64,000 nucleotides of DNA from Diplonema papillatum (GCA_030068145.1 JAPJBO010000003.1:124001-188000); one strand, 5' to 3'. Numbered from the stretch's first letter, positions 1 through 9,843 are shown. Notes: generated by a model not told the origin, from the letters alone. Translations and numbers: made by a program.

Positions 1-579
1 CGAACCAGAACACGCTTTCCCTCACTACCCACTTGCTAAATGATCACTCTAATTGAGCGCTAATCTGGTCATGTAACAGGTGAACTACGGACACACAGTG
101 TTGGCCTTCTGTGTTTTTTTTGATGGAAAACGCCCACCCGCCAGCACAGCCCTGCCTTTCCCCCTCACGCGTTACTGCTTTCTTTTTCGTTTCTTGAACG
201 TTGCTCTTCTTTTTTCTGTACAAACCCCTCGTGTGCCTTCTACTGTACCGTTTACCCACGGTACCAATCACCACGATGCCAATTTCCCTGATTTCCGATC
301 ATAAAATTGGTCCTTTGCATTCTATCCGAGGGAGAGGGAGGGGATGCAAAATGCAGTTCAGACTGAAATAGAAGGAACACACACTTATCCGTTTCTTGAC
401 CTACGATGCCGTGTTATGAAAACTGTTGAGGGGCCCCTTCACAGGGGAAAACTCCCCTTGAAACCACGACTCAGAGGACCCTTGCCGTTGATACCTTAAA
501 GCCAGCACTAAGTGTCTGGTGCAACCAGGACTGGTTGACTTGTCTGGTTGGGTGGTACAGGCTGTCCAGGCTGGTCAGG
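1..579. other. No gene seen
   Basis: Short open frames on both strands have no recognisable domain or codon bias. The stretch ends where a 30-bp satellite begins. I see no RNA gene or clear repeat in it. Confidence 0.5.
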
Positions 580-830
580 GAATAAAATTCTTTTCCCGTG
601 GCTATAAGGGAATAAAATTCTTTTTTCGTGGCTATAAGGGAATAAAATTCTTTTTTCGTGGCTATAAGGGAATTAAAAAACATGGGGTGGCTGTAAGGGA
701 ATAAAAAGCATTGACGTGGCTATAAGGGAATAAAATTCTTTTTTCGTGGCTATAAGGGAATAAAATTCTTTTTTCGTGGCTATAAGGGAATAAAATTCTT
801 TTCCCGTGGCTATAAGGGAATAATAAGCAT
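580..830. repeat. 30-bp satellite (host of the nested insertions)
   Basis: About eight units of roughly 30 bp, of the form GGAATAAAATTCTTTTTTCG followed by TGGCTATAAG, repeat in tandem, with one shorter or diverged unit near 670-720. A matching piece, AATAAAATTCTTTTTTCGTG followed by actataa, reappears in the same orientation at 18,050-18,075. That is just beyond the far side of the nested cluster, which suggests that everything between was inserted into one array. Confidence 0.85.
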
Positions 831-832
831 TT

Positions 833-1050
833 ATTCGGCAAGATAATTTCCGTTTATTTTGCCGAGGTGTCGGTTTTAGTCCCGAGGGAGGCCCGAGTTT
901 TGCAACCCCGAGCCACGAGCGGAGCGAGTGGCGAGGGGTTGCAAACCCCCCCGAGGGCCTCCCGAGGGACTAAAACCGACACCGAGGCAAAATTGGCGGA
1001 AATTATTGCCGAATAAATGATTTTATTGGGAAAAATAAATTCCCGAGGAT
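833..1050 (-). repeat. Palindromic 3' end of a YR element, copy 1
   Basis: A long imperfect hairpin lies at about 860-993. Its arms carry GTGTCGGTTTTAGTCCC and the complement, around a G/C-rich centre with the sequence GCCACGAGCGGAGCGAG. The whole block reappears inverted at 17,564-17,815. It forms the outer end of the tyrosine-recombinase element whose broken gene lies at 7606-8271 and 16,365-16,540. The end next to 1050 runs directly into the PLE terminal repeat. Confidence 0.75.
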
Positions 1051-1051
1051 G

Positions 1052-1298
1052 GAAAGAAATGCGTAGTTTTGTTTTATTCTTTTACTTGTTAGTTGTCGAC
1101 AACTTGTTTTTGTGTTGAGGTGTCATTCAGATGTAAATCTAAAGCCGCCCACGTCAAATTTTGTTAAGCAGCGGCTGCCAAAACTTGCCGTGACACCTAT
1201 GATCAAAGTAAAGTGGAGAAGAGATGTGAAAACGGGTTTTTGCCTAGAGGCTTTTCGTGTGAGAATAGAAGGTTGTCTAAAAAAGAAAGGGGGGGGGG
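1052..1298 (-). repeat. 3' pseudo-LTR of the Penelope-like element
   Basis: The block from GAAAGAAATGCGTAG to a run of at least eight G residues is repeated almost exactly at 7026-7273. It contains the short palindrome GTTGTCGACAAC and an inverted pair GGTGTCA/TGACACC. I looked for a hammerhead ribozyme core, which many PLE terminal repeats carry, and found no CUGANGA...GAAA arrangement. Confidence 0.88.
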
Positions 1299-1358
1299 TA
1301 GTGAATATTTTTTGACCCTCGTAGCTCGCTGGGTCAGGCGCGCCAGGCAGGTGCTGGG

Positions 1359-4300
1359 CTAATTTCGGTCTGGGCTTGGACTTTGCAGTCCTCCCATATT
1401 CCTTTCGCAAGTCCTTTCGTGTACACCCACTCCAAACACGTTTGCGAACGGGTTGCCGGACCTTGTTGTTGTAACACCACAGTGGCGGCATTTAAGTAGT
1501 ACGTTCTGCTCTTGTGTTTGTGGGATGTTCGCGGGTGGACTGGCCTGCGAGTCTTGTGTTTGTGTTGGCGTCGACGGTCCTAGCGGGAGATCCGGTGTCG
1601 GCGTTCGCAGTTGCGCATTTGGCTGTTCCGGTGTTGCTGGACTAGCGGTTGGCTGTTCCGGTGATTCCGGTTGAGCGGGTGGCTGTGCTGCTGATTCCGG
1701 TTGTGCTTGCGGCTGCTGTTCTCGCGGGCGGACGGATTCCTCTGGGAGTGTCGAAGAGGCGGAAGAACTTTCCGGAGATTCTGCTCGAGGGTCGAGGAAC
1801 CTTTTTACCTGCATATTGGTGATCGTGCCTAACACTGGGATGTAGTGTACTTGGGCAATATAGCCGAGCAATATGAGAGGGCCTGTTTCGCCTACCGTTT
1901 GGGTGTGGAACTTATTCCTCTCATCGATTGTAAAAAGGCGGATTTGCACTTTTTTGAGTTGTGTGAAAGCTACGAGGGACAGGTAGTCACCCCAGCTGTA
2001 GTTCTCACGCAGCTTTTCGATGTATTGGGAAGTATCCAAATCAGGCAGGAAGGCTCGTAGGTCGTCTCTGTGTGCATCCCAGTAGTCTGCCAGTTCGTTG
2101 CGGAGGACCATTTGGTCTCCTTGTTCATAAGTCAAGCTCAAAAACAGGCAGTTTCCGTTACCGGCTACAGTTCGCGGCTGCAGTCCTATCTGTCTAAGTC
2201 TAGCTGTAAGCTTCAACTCGCGTTTGAGAAGTCTATCACGTGGGCCTTCTTGCTGGATGTTTGGGGGTCTGGCGGATGGGGAAAGAATTGGAGGTCTGGC
2301 GGATGGGGAAAGATTTGGAATGCAATTATCTCTCGAAAGCGAGGATACTACTTCACTTACTTTCTTTGTTCTTCTTCGGCCTACTCGTTTTTGTTCTTCA
2401 ATCAGCGGAAACCCCGCGTAGTATGAAACGATGCACTTTTGGAACCATTGTTTCAGAGACCGTTGCGACGCGCCGAGGTTAGGCAGACGTTCCTGCACTC
2501 CGTGGTGGAAGACTGTTTTCAGCTTCTGAATGCGGTGACCTCTATTCAGCAGCAGGTAGAGTACTAGCTGAATTTCCCTCAGTGCGTCGTGCCAGTTGTT
2601 GCACAGGTTGAGGCAGCGAATGAGCAAGTTTTTCAGTATGGCAGACCCCTGGTGGTCAGGGATTGTCGACCATTGGTGAACGAACCTTACTGGTTTGAAG
2701 TGCCAGTTCCTTGTTTTGTCATTGACTGAAAGTCTGACAAAGCTAAGGTGGTCGCTTGTGCTTTGCTCTAGCCGTATTCGAATACCTAGGTATTCCACGT
2801 CACCTTCTGCCAGGGTTGTTTCTTTGTATATCATTTTGTAAAGTGCCGCTGGGGGTGGTTCGACGAACCATGTAAGGAAGTCGTCCATATACCTTTTTGA
2901 GTCCCTGTGTGCTTTTGCCTTCGCCTCGTCTTCCTTCATGAGCTCGTCCACGTATCTGGACTCAACGTCATAGCAATATAAGTTTGCTAGATCGGGTGAC
3001 GCGTTGGCTCCAAGAGGAAGTCCAAATACCTGTCGCATGCAGATACCGCCCTGCTCTACGTAGCAGTTGTCAACGCATAAAGCTATGAGAGCCTCGATAT
3101 CTTGCTGGGTATAGGACTTTTCCTTTTTGGTGCCTCCAAAAAGTGTAAACTCGCTTGTCTTAGCGAACTCGAAGGCTTCTTTCACTGCATTTGCGACACC
3201 TTTTTTGAGGTCTTCTTGCGGAAGTTCGTTGAACATGGTTTTGAAGTCAAATGTTCGGGGAAGTTTTTTCCGAAGGTACCTATATCGTTGTTTGATTTCA
3301 GCAGCGACTTCATCGGCACTCTCGATAATCCAGTACCTGGATATCCCTTTTTCCGCTTTCAGAATGTCATCTTTAGCTTTCAGGAACTGCATCGTTAGTT
3401 TTAAGAGTTGTGAGAGTAGTGTATTTGCTTCTGTTGTCGCTGCTTTTGGTTTTCCTTTCGTAGGCTTCGTTTGGGGGGGCGGGGGTGCGGGAGGGGGCTC
3501 GTCGTCAAAGTCGAGGCCACTAGGTTCTTTCACACAGACAGGGGGGCTGCGAGAGGATACTCCTGCTATCCAGCGCATCCCTTTCTTTTCCTTGTGTAGT
3601 TTTGGGAGGCCGTAGAGGTAGGGTAGCTTACCTGTAGGGTTGAAACCCAGTGAGACGTTTATTGCTGCCAGAGTAGTGCGCAACTCGTCGGTGGCATGCA
3701 CTTCTGCATAACAGTTCGAACGAAGTTGGTTTTGCAGCATGCGGTGGTAGTGTTTTTTACACACAAATCCTACATCGTGCCTGCTCTTGTCAACTTTTGT
3801 CAGGATGAAGTGTGACTTTAACACTTTAAGAGAGTCGAGAACTTTCTTTGGAATGGTGTCTGGTGTGAGGTGTGGGTGTTGGGCGAACCTTGTTTTCATT
3901 TCTGAGACAATGGCGTCCGTTAGTTTCTCTTGTACCGAGTGAGAGCTTGCTTTAAAAGTGGACGTCACATATGCTGAAATGTCTTTTTCCATGTTCTCGA
4001 ACACATGGTCAATGTGGGAGGGTAGTCTGTATTTGAGGCCCATGTCGAAGAGGTGAAGCAGCTCTTCGTCCATTTTGATGTCGTGGGCCGTGCACATGAC
4101 ATGCCCTTCGTGAGTAACGTCGGCCGTGTTTTCTTTGAGGAATTGTGTACAAGGGCATGATTTTGTCAGGTCTTGGAAGTCTACTTGTTGTGTGTTGAGA
4201 CTTTCTTCAGTCACATTTAGCAGGAAGCTAGATGTGGGGGGACCCAATTTATTGCAAATACGCGTTTTGCTAAGAAGCTCGGGCGTAGGGCAAGCTTCAA

Positions 4301-5963
4301 CAACCTTCTGGCTGCGTAGGACTTGACCGAGCTGGATAGCATCTATCGTTTTATGCGAAAAGTTCAGTTTGAGCCATTTTATTGAAAAATCTTTTTTCCT
4401 TTGTAGTTTGTTTAGAGAGAAGGGCGTCAAACGTGAGATAAGTTTCCTTTCGAGTACTTCTACTTTCGATGTGAAGTACTCGCCAACCAGGAAGCGACGC
4501 ATGAACGATAAGACTCGTGTAACTCGGCGCAGCTGCCAGTTATCGAGATCGTATTCTGCTAACACTGCTTCATCCAGTTGAAAAAGGGCATTGAGGTGGC
4601 GTTTTATGCCTTTCCATCTGCCTTCCTCGATGAGGACGGGGGTAGTGCCTTGCAGTTCTCGAATCTGATCTGCGTTCTCACGGCGGTTGGCACGCTTCTG
4701 AGACGATGTGGCGGTCCTCTCTTTTTTAGGGGGGCGTTTTTTGTTTTTCCTGCTCCGTTTTCCTACAGCTGTTGAATACAGGCCTTTCTGGTTAAGAGGG
4801 GGGCTCAACTTGTTGATGTAGTGGTATTCGCGGGGGAGGGCTTGCCGGTGGAAAAGAAACTTGTTTCTTTTATTGGAGTTGGCTGACTCCGGGGTGAAAG
4901 CAACTTTTTCTAAGACAACTGCCAAGAGAGGTGATTGTCGTCGGATAAGGTGTTCTTCTATTTTGGTAGGTTGTTGTTGTCTCCGTTGTTTGCTGCGCGC
5001 GCTGGAAAAATGAGCCGATACCCTAGTGAACGCCTTCCCACTTGTTTGACCAACGTAGAGCAGGTTACCTGCTTCGTTGGAAAGGCCATAGATGACCCCT
5101 TTCTGCTCTAGGTCACCGGTGGCATGGGGAACATCCCACTTGTATTTCTCCTTGATCAACGTAAGAGCCTTGCTGCACGCGTTCAAGAAGACAGGCTTGT
5201 TGAACCGGCCGTTTTCGTGATACGATTTGATGTCGACGCGTTCGAAAGCTGCTTTGCTTCTGAGAACTTCGTACCTGTTGAAGGAAACAAGGAACGGGTC
5301 TGTTCTGACTTCGCGCCGGCCGTGGGGAACTCTGGTGGCTGTCGCACGAGCGGACTCTTGCCTCGTTTCTCTTCTCTTTGTATTCCGCGGTTTCTCCTTT
5401 GTCTGGGGAACTTCCTCTAGGATAAGGACTTGTGCCACCTTCAGAGGCGGCATTAAGCCTTGGCGGAGAGTGTTTTCCAATTTTCTGAATGGGACGAAAG
5501 CTCCGACCTTTTTGTTGTAGAGAACGGTAAGCTGGTCTCCTTGCCTTGTAGCGGCAGTAATCAGAAACCTTTTCGGTGAGAGCAAACCTGCTTGCGACAG
5601 AAGTTTGATTGTCAGGCCGGTCAAGTTCGTGGCTTGTTGTTTCTGGAAGTGAATGTCTTGCGCGCGGGATGGGTGGGCCGAGTCTGTACGGGGGTTGGTT
5701 CTGAAGACGCGTGTTTTGGGGAGGCTTTCAAAATGTAAGTTGGCTTCGAAGTCGACGTTGGTTGCTTTACCTTTTTTGCCCTTTTTTCCTTTGGAGGTTT
5801 TGCCAGAAGGTTTGCCTAGGTTGTTGCCCGTTTCATTCTGGAATGTCCTCTCTTTTGATCCTTTTTTCGAAAATGATTTCCCTTTTGTTCCTTTCTTGCC
5901 TGATGTTTTTGTTCCCTTGGTACCGGAGATACCGTATTTTCCTTCGTTAAATTTTTGCCACAT
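1359..5963 (-). CDS. Penelope-like ORF: GIY-YIG, reverse transcriptase, OTU protease, zinc knuckle
   Basis: The 1,534-residue protein begins with a Lys/Gly/Thr-rich tail (1-70). A GIY-YIG-type nuclease domain follows at about 288-393 (GVIYGLSN, LLYVGQT, KIEEHLIR, INKLSPPLNQKG). The reverse transcriptase of Penelope type spans about 715-1070: KVDK near 723, YGLPKLHK near 783, FDFKTMFNELP with Asp906, GLPLGANASPDLANLY near 981, and the catalytic YMDD at 1025-1028. At 1250-1385 an OTU-like cysteine protease is visible, with GNGNCLF (Cys about 1272) and a late His in QVHYIPV (about 1373). After a Pro/Gln-rich linker come Cys1492, Cys1495, His1515 and Cys1519, a C2HC zinc motif. Known PLEs pair RT with GIY-YIG; an N-terminal nuclease fits the Chlamys/Naiad-type arrangement, as far as I recall. 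The OTU domain is the unexpected part. The start is the first Met after an open leader and is not proven. Confidence 0.88.
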   Translation of the reverse strand: MWQKFNEGKYGISGTKGTKTSGKKGTKGKSFSKKGSKERTFQNETGNNLGKPSGKTSKGKKGKKGKATNVDFEANLHFESLPKTRVFRTNPRTDSAHPSRAQDIHFQKQQATNLTGLTIKLLSQAGLLSPKRFLITAATRQGDQLTVLYNKKVGAFVPFRKLENTLRQGLMPPLKVAQVLILEEVPQTKEKPRNTKRRETRQESARATATRVPHGRREVRTDPFLVSFNRYEVLRSKAAFERVDIKSYHENGRFNKPVFLNACSKALTLIKEKYKWDVPHATGDLEQKGVIYGLSNEAGNLLYVGQTSGKAFTRVSAHFSSARSKQRRQQQPTKIEEHLIRRQSPLLAVVLEKVAFTPESANSNKRNKFLFHRQALPREYHYINKLSPPLNQKGLYSTAVGKRSRKNKKRPPKKERTATSSQKRANRRENADQIRELQGTTPVLIEEGRWKGIKRHLNALFQLDEAVLAEYDLDNWQLRRVTRVLSFMRRFLVGEYFTSKVEVLERKLISRLTPFSLNKLQRKKDFSIKWLKLNFSHKTIDAIQLGQVLRSQKVVEACPTPELLSKTRICNKLGPPTSSFLLNVTEESLNTQQVDFQDLTKSCPCTQFLKENTADVTHEGHVMCTAHDIKMDEELLHLFDMGLKYRLPSHIDHVFENMEKDISAYVTSTFKASSHSVQEKLTDAIVSEMKTRFAQHPHLTPDTIPKKVLDSLKVLKSHFILTKVDKSRHDVGFVCKKHYHRMLQNQLRSNCYAEVHATDELRTTLAAINVSLGFNPTGKLPYLYGLPKLHKEKKGMRWIAGVSSRSPPVCVKEPSGLDFDDEPPPAPPPPQTKPTKGKPKAATTEANTLLSQLLKLTMQFLKAKDDILKAEKGISRYWIIESADEVAAEIKQRYRYLRKKLPRTFDFKTMFNELPQEDLKKGVANAVKEAFEFAKTSEFTLFGGTKKEKSYTQQDIEALIALCVDNCYVEQGGICMRQVFGLPLGANASPDLANLYCYDVESRYVDELMKEDEAKAKAHRDSKRYMDDFLTWFVEPPPAALYKMIYKETTLAEGDVEYLGIRIRLEQSTSDHLSFVRLSVNDKTRNWHFKPVRFVHQWSTIPDHQGSAILKNLLIRCLNLCNNWHDALREIQLVLYLLLNRGHRIQKLKTVFHHGVQERLPNLGASQRSLKQWFQKCIVSYYAGFPLIEEQKRVGRRRTKKVSEVVSSLSRDNCIPNLSPSARPPILSPSARPPNIQQEGPRDRLLKRELKLTARLRQIGLQPRTVAGNGNCLFLSLTYEQGDQMVLRNELADYWDAHRDDLRAFLPDLDTSQYIEKLRENYSWGDYLSLVAFTQLKKVQIRLFTIDERNKFHTQTVGETGPLILLGYIAQVHYIPVLGTITNMQVKRFLDPRAESPESSSASSTLPEESVRPREQQPQAQPESAAQPPAQPESPEQPTASPATPEQPNAQLRTPTPDLPLGPSTPTQTQDSQASPPANIPQTQEQNVLLKCRHCGVTTTRSGNPFANVFGVGVHERTCERNMGGLQSPSPDRN

Positions 5964-7025
5964 TTGGGAAGGGCTGTCCTCTGAAAAATTTGTAGTAGCA
6001 GGTTAAAAAGTTTGTGACTGAGGCCAAAGGGTGTTACGCCCTTGTTGCTCGGGAAACCCAGCCCGAGCACCCGTCAAACACCGATGAGTGTCCTTTATGC
6101 TTTAGGAGAGCGACCACTCATCACTAAGGGTAAAGACCCTTCTCTCCAACATTCAACGGCCGGTCGCCTAGGGAATTTAGGTGTCGTCGACCCCAGTTAT
6201 AACGCCGTAACTCCGTTGAACTGCTGTTTTAGTTGCCCATGGGGCTTTCGGCCAGGCCCTGGATACAGCTTCCCAGGTTTACGTTTTGCTACGTTTTATT
6301 GCTTCGACGTCTAGAGTGCGAGCGAATAGCGTTTTGTTTGCGCTGACGTCTAGCGACAGGCAATATAGTTGACATTTTACCATTTCTGAACGTAACGTAA
6401 CTTTCCTTTTTATGATAAGGGAGGAACAGGCAGGCAACCTAAGTGGCAGGTAAATTGGTTATTCGATGGTGATGGTTTGGGTTCTCATGTAAGCTTTTAA
6501 GCAGAATGAAAGTATCGACTTCGTAGCTTTCGGCGTAAGTAGAAGTTGGTATTGGGAATCCATTCTTTCTCAGAAGTCGCCGGCTTTGACCGTTCGTGCT
6601 CTTTCTCCTCCATGGCAACTAGCGGAGAGCTATTGAAAAGCTAGCTGCCTCTTGGACCATGGAGTTGGGGGGGCTAAGTGCAGGTAAAGCTGGGTTTTCC
6701 TGTTACAGACACTTTCCACGAGGTGTACTGGTGAGCATGTTCTGGAAGGTTGAATTCGTTCGCGCGTGGGGTTGGGAGGGAATTCCAGCTTTACTCTGAA
6801 ATATCAATTGGGTTGATGGAAAGGTCTTCTATCAAAGAAGTTTTTTCAGCGTGTTGTCAGTTTTCTCACATCCGCTAAAGAAGGGAATGCGAGGCACGTC
6901 GTCAGAACTTTCTGTTCCGCCACGTGGCTTTTGGGGACATATGATAGCAGTTCCGGAGAGGTGCATCAATGTTTAGCCAAATCCTCCACTGGTAGCTCTG
7001 ATGAGACCCATGTGGTAGATCGGTA
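5964..7025 (-). other. Leader region of the Penelope-like element
   Basis: This stretch lies between the 5' terminal repeat and the ORF and has no coding signal on either strand. A hairpin can form near 6,083-6,124 (GATGAGTG and CACTCATC arms). It probably corresponds to the 5' untranslated region, but no start site or promoter can be read. Confidence 0.5.
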
Positions 7026-7273
7026 GAAAGAAATGCGTAGTTTTGTTTTATTCTTTTACTTGTTAGTTGTCGACAACTTGTTTTTGTGTTGAGGTGTCAT
7101 TCAGATGTAAATCTAAAGCCGCCCACGTCAAATTTTGTTAAGCAGCGGCTGCCAAAACTTGCCGTGACACCTATGATCAAAGTAAAGTGGAGAAGAGATG
7201 TGAAAACGGGTTTTTGCCTAGAGGCTTTTCGTGTGAGAATAGAAGGTTGTCTAAAAAAGAAAGGGGGGGGGGA
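7026..7273 (-). repeat. 5' pseudo-LTR of the Penelope-like element
   Basis: Near-identical direct copy of 1052-1298. Its outer end (the G-run at 7262-7273) abuts AAAACCATACTGC, the continuation of the disrupted YR element. Confidence 0.88.
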
Positions 7274-7297
7274 AAACCATACTGCTTTGCAGTTATC

Positions 7298-7509
7298 ATG
7301 CAGGGTCAAAACCTTGTGTCTTTTTGAAAATGGCCAAAAAAAAAAAATTCCGGAAAAAAAATGGGGTTTTTGAATTTTAAAAGTTTGGAACAAACTCTGC
7401 AGCAATTTTTGAGGAAGTTGAGCAATTTTTTTTTTTCCAAAATTTTTTTTAGGGCTCCATCGGCCCCGCGGGAGCGTTTTAAAAAGACACAAGGTTTTGA
7501 CCCTGCATG
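7298..7509. mobile_element. Small TIR element (CATGCAGGG family), copy 1
   Basis: Inverted ends CATGCAGGGTCAAAACCTTG and its complement bound about 212 bp with an A/T-rich interior and an internal block like GCTCCCGCGGGGCC. It is flanked by a TTAT target duplication (7294-7297 and 7510-7513). The inverted paralogue near 17,545 has a single TTAT at the same place, so this is a true insertion. It has no coding capacity, so it must be mobilised in trans. Confidence 0.9.
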
Positions 7510-7605
7510 TTATGTTGGTGTCTAGCAGAAACGTTGCGTAGCAAATGTGCACGGCAGAACGTTGTGTAAGACGTTGAGCATATTGCTTTGCAGTTACGTT
7601 GGTGT

Positions 7606-8271
7606 TTAGCAGAACGTTGCGTAGCAAATGTGCGCGGCAGAACGTTGTGTGTCTGAGACATTGCGTAGCAGAACGTTGTGTAGGAGTGGAGTTGTTGTAA
7701 GTGACAGGTCACAGATCAATGTGCCTGGTTGTTCTGCTGCAACTGGGGGAGTCCCGGCAGGTTGACGTTGTAGTTCACAACATACGATGCTGCTTGCATG
7801 GGCGCTTGCATGAAGGACTGCACAGGTGCTGTCGTGCTGGGTAGGACTGTTGGATGAGCTGGAGTGGAACTCGGCCCTTGCATTGGTATACGCGGAGACG
7901 GTCGAGTAAAACGGCCCGTCACGAATGAGGAAGAAGTCGCGGACCACTTCACCCCTCTGCTTGCTGGGTGTAAACACCACCTTCAAGTATTTCTCTCTTG
8001 CTGGGGTTACACGTGGGATCACGTCTTCGGGAGAGATTGTCAGCACTTCATTTGCACGGAGGCTTCCACACCACTGGAGCGCCAGTGTCGCTTGTCTCAC
8101 CAGATGATACCACTTGTTGTCGTCTTCCTCCGGCTCACTCTCCATGAATGCAATGGCGTCTTCCTTGGACAGCCCAGGAGATTGCTTCGGCTTCTCGCCG
8201 CTGCGGAAGCTGCGCGCAAGATCGTACAACTCAGGGTACTCAACTGCAAGCTTCTGGCTATACTTTTGGTA
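7606..8271 (-). pseudogene. Crypton-like tyrosine recombinase, C-terminal fragment
   Basis: The minus frame resumes from the insertion at 8272 and reads through YYQKYSQKLAVEYPELYDLA, then a segment with SLRANEVLTISPEDV. The Arg there fits the first catalytic arginine of tyrosine recombinases. Further on the reading becomes Ser/Thr/His-rich and repetitive (NVLLRNVSDTQRS-type repeats). I see no HxxR box or tyrosine nucleophile, so the catalytic C-terminus is missing or frameshifted. The N-terminal half lies at 16,365-16,540, separated by an 8-kb nested insertion. The gene is therefore dead. Confidence 0.65.
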
Positions 8272-8442
8272 GTATCATGCAGGGTCAAAACCTTGTGTCT
8301 TTTTAAAACGCTCCCGCGGGGTCGATGGAGCCCTAAAATTGTTTTTGGAAAAAAAAAAATTTGCTCAACTTCCTCAAAAATTACTGCAGAGTTTGTTCCA
8401 AACTTTTAAAATTCAAAAAACCCATTTTTTTCCTGAATTTTT

Positions 8443-8668
8443 ATTATCGTGGTCAACTCTACATACTTGGGGGCGTGATTGAGCCCCTCAGGCTCGAATC
8501 ACTAAGCTGCGCATTGTAAGCGGTTCGTCCGTTCGAGAGTCTTCGGCTTGGGACTGCTCGTCTGCGATGGGAAAGATCGGGCGATACACAGAGCCTTTCG
8601 TGTTAGATATGCATCTGGTACGCTCCGACAATGAAATCCAGGTAGCCGACAGAGATGTTTCCATTCCC
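8443..8668 (-). repeat. B2 terminal repeat of the DIRS-like element
   Basis: The block starting ATTATCGTGGTCAACTCTAC is repeated at 9967-10,194 with a 2-nt length difference (GACAATGAAATCC here, GACAATGAGAAATCC in the other copy). It forms the downstream end of the element. Confidence 0.88.
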
Positions 8669-8678
8669 TGCAGTTGAC

Positions 8679-9818
8679 TCATTCGCTTTCCGTGTCTTGT
8701 TGGGCTATGGCTTCCATGCCTCTTTTATGGACTCTTGACCATTCAATGTACTCTTTAAAGGTTTGCGAGCTCCATCTCCCGGCCTTAAGGAGGATGCACA
8801 GCTCTGGGTTGCTGTCATTTATGTCCTGCGCGGCGCCCCTGCGGAAGCTATGTGTACCCCACCCTTGCACAGGCTGTTGGAACAGGGTGGCCTTCATTTT
8901 AACGGATTCAAGCATGTCTGGGTATGTCATGCTGAATATTTCCGCACCGGGTGCAACATTATCTCGGATGTGAGGCCACAGGTGATGAATGGGGCATAGC
9001 GCCCGCCATCCTTTCTTCCTCGCCTGCATGTTGCAAATGCAACCCCTAGATAAGGTGTCACCTTGTTGGTTGTTCTTTCTTGTTCTCAGAACAATGTAGA
9101 GTTCCTGTTGGAATTTAAAGACTGCGCTGTGTCTTTTCGTCTCTTTAACGTCCCGGAGTGCATTAACCGGCGAGTCAGTCTCAATTCCACGTCTCAGCGG
9201 GATCGCTTCGTCACCGGTGCGTAGCAAGTAGACGTACGATAGAACTGCCAATTGACGAAACTCGTTTAACGAACGGTTGGAGCCGGCAACAACAACAGGG
9301 GATGTATCGTCCACAATTTTATCGAGAAGCCGCGACGTGATCGCATCCATTTTACGTTTTCCGGTTTGCCTCCCTCTTATCCCTCGAATCACTTCCTTCA
9401 CCAAGGGATCTCTCAGCGGAGAATTGATCCCCAAGAACCGTTGGACTTTTTCGAGCGCTGATATTGTGCACTCTGCGGTATCCGCATTGGTGTGGATTGC
9501 TATGAACCCACGAATTTCTTCGGGGTCAATGGGGAAGTGGGGACATCGTTTGAGGTCCGCGTAGTGCGTCCAGGCCCTTACTGCGACGAAGTATTGGTGC
9601 CACGTCTCACCTTTGACCGAGGATGCCGTGAGCGATTGAACGGCTTGATCGATCGTCGCGCGAGCGGCCAGAGGTGGTAGCCCCTCGAGGTATTCCAACT
9701 TGCGCTTCCGACTCACAGTGAAGTCAGTTATCACCGACTCCTCGGTTGCATCGCGTTCCATCTCCGCTTTCAACATGGCGATGACCTCCGGTCCAGTCGG
9801 ATACTTGCGTCCAGACAT
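8679..9818 (-). CDS. Tyrosine recombinase of the DIRS-like element
   Basis: The chosen start (MSGRKYPTG) gives 379 residues; an upstream Met at 9980 would lie in the B1/A2 repeats and is less likely. An N-terminal SAM-like DNA-binding segment (about 45-150) is followed by the catalytic domain. Visible residues are Arg200 in YLLRTGDEAI, His323 and Arg326 in THSFRRGAAQD, and the likely nucleophile Tyr357 in FKEYIEW, so the R...HxxR...Y set is complete. It would cut and join the circular cDNA to the genome. The ORF lies between the A2 and B2 repeats and not before B1, so A2 may supply its promoter. Confidence 0.88.
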   Translation of the reverse strand: MSGRKYPTGPEVIAMLKAEMERDATEESVITDFTVSRKRKLEYLEGLPPLAARATIDQAVQSLTASSVKGETWHQYFVAVRAWTHYADLKRCPHFPIDPEEIRGFIAIHTNADTAECTISALEKVQRFLGINSPLRDPLVKEVIRGIRGRQTGKRKMDAITSRLLDKIVDDTSPVVVAGSNRSLNEFRQLAVLSYVYLLRTGDEAIPLRRGIETDSPVNALRDVKETKRHSAVFKFQQELYIVLRTRKNNQQGDTLSRGCICNMQARKKGWRALCPIHHLWPHIRDNVAPGAEIFSMTYPDMLESVKMKATLFQQPVQGWGTHSFRRGAAQDINDSNPELCILLKAGRWSSQTFKEYIEWSRVHKRGMEAIAQQDTESE

Positions 9819-9843
9819 TTTGTCAGTTGGGTGGGTGGGTGGG

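Larger units (their letters stand above)
1052..7273 (-). mobile_element. Penelope-like retroelement with flanking direct repeats
   Basis: A complete-looking element reads on the minus strand: terminal repeat (7273-7026), about 1 kb leader, one 1,534-codon ORF, terminal repeat (1298-1052). The two near-identical direct repeats of about 247 bp match the pseudo-LTR layout known for Penelope-like elements. The insertion site is visible. The inverted paralogous copy near 17,540-17,575 reads GGATGGAAAGAAAACCATAC without interruption when complemented, whereas here GGATGGAAAG and AAAACCATAC are separated by the element. Further terminal-repeat pieces occur at 32,072-32,640 and 51,645-52,085, so the family is multicopy. 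Confidence 0.88.

Noticed and set aside
1052-1298. Hammerhead ribozyme in the PLE terminal repeat
   Set aside because: No CUGANGA...GAAA core with a cleavage triplet was found on either strand; CTGAATGA is one base too long.
1052-7273. LTR retrotransposon
   Set aside because: The direct repeats are not TG...CA-bounded, no integrase or protease of that class is encoded, and the RT is of Penelope type with GIY-YIG.
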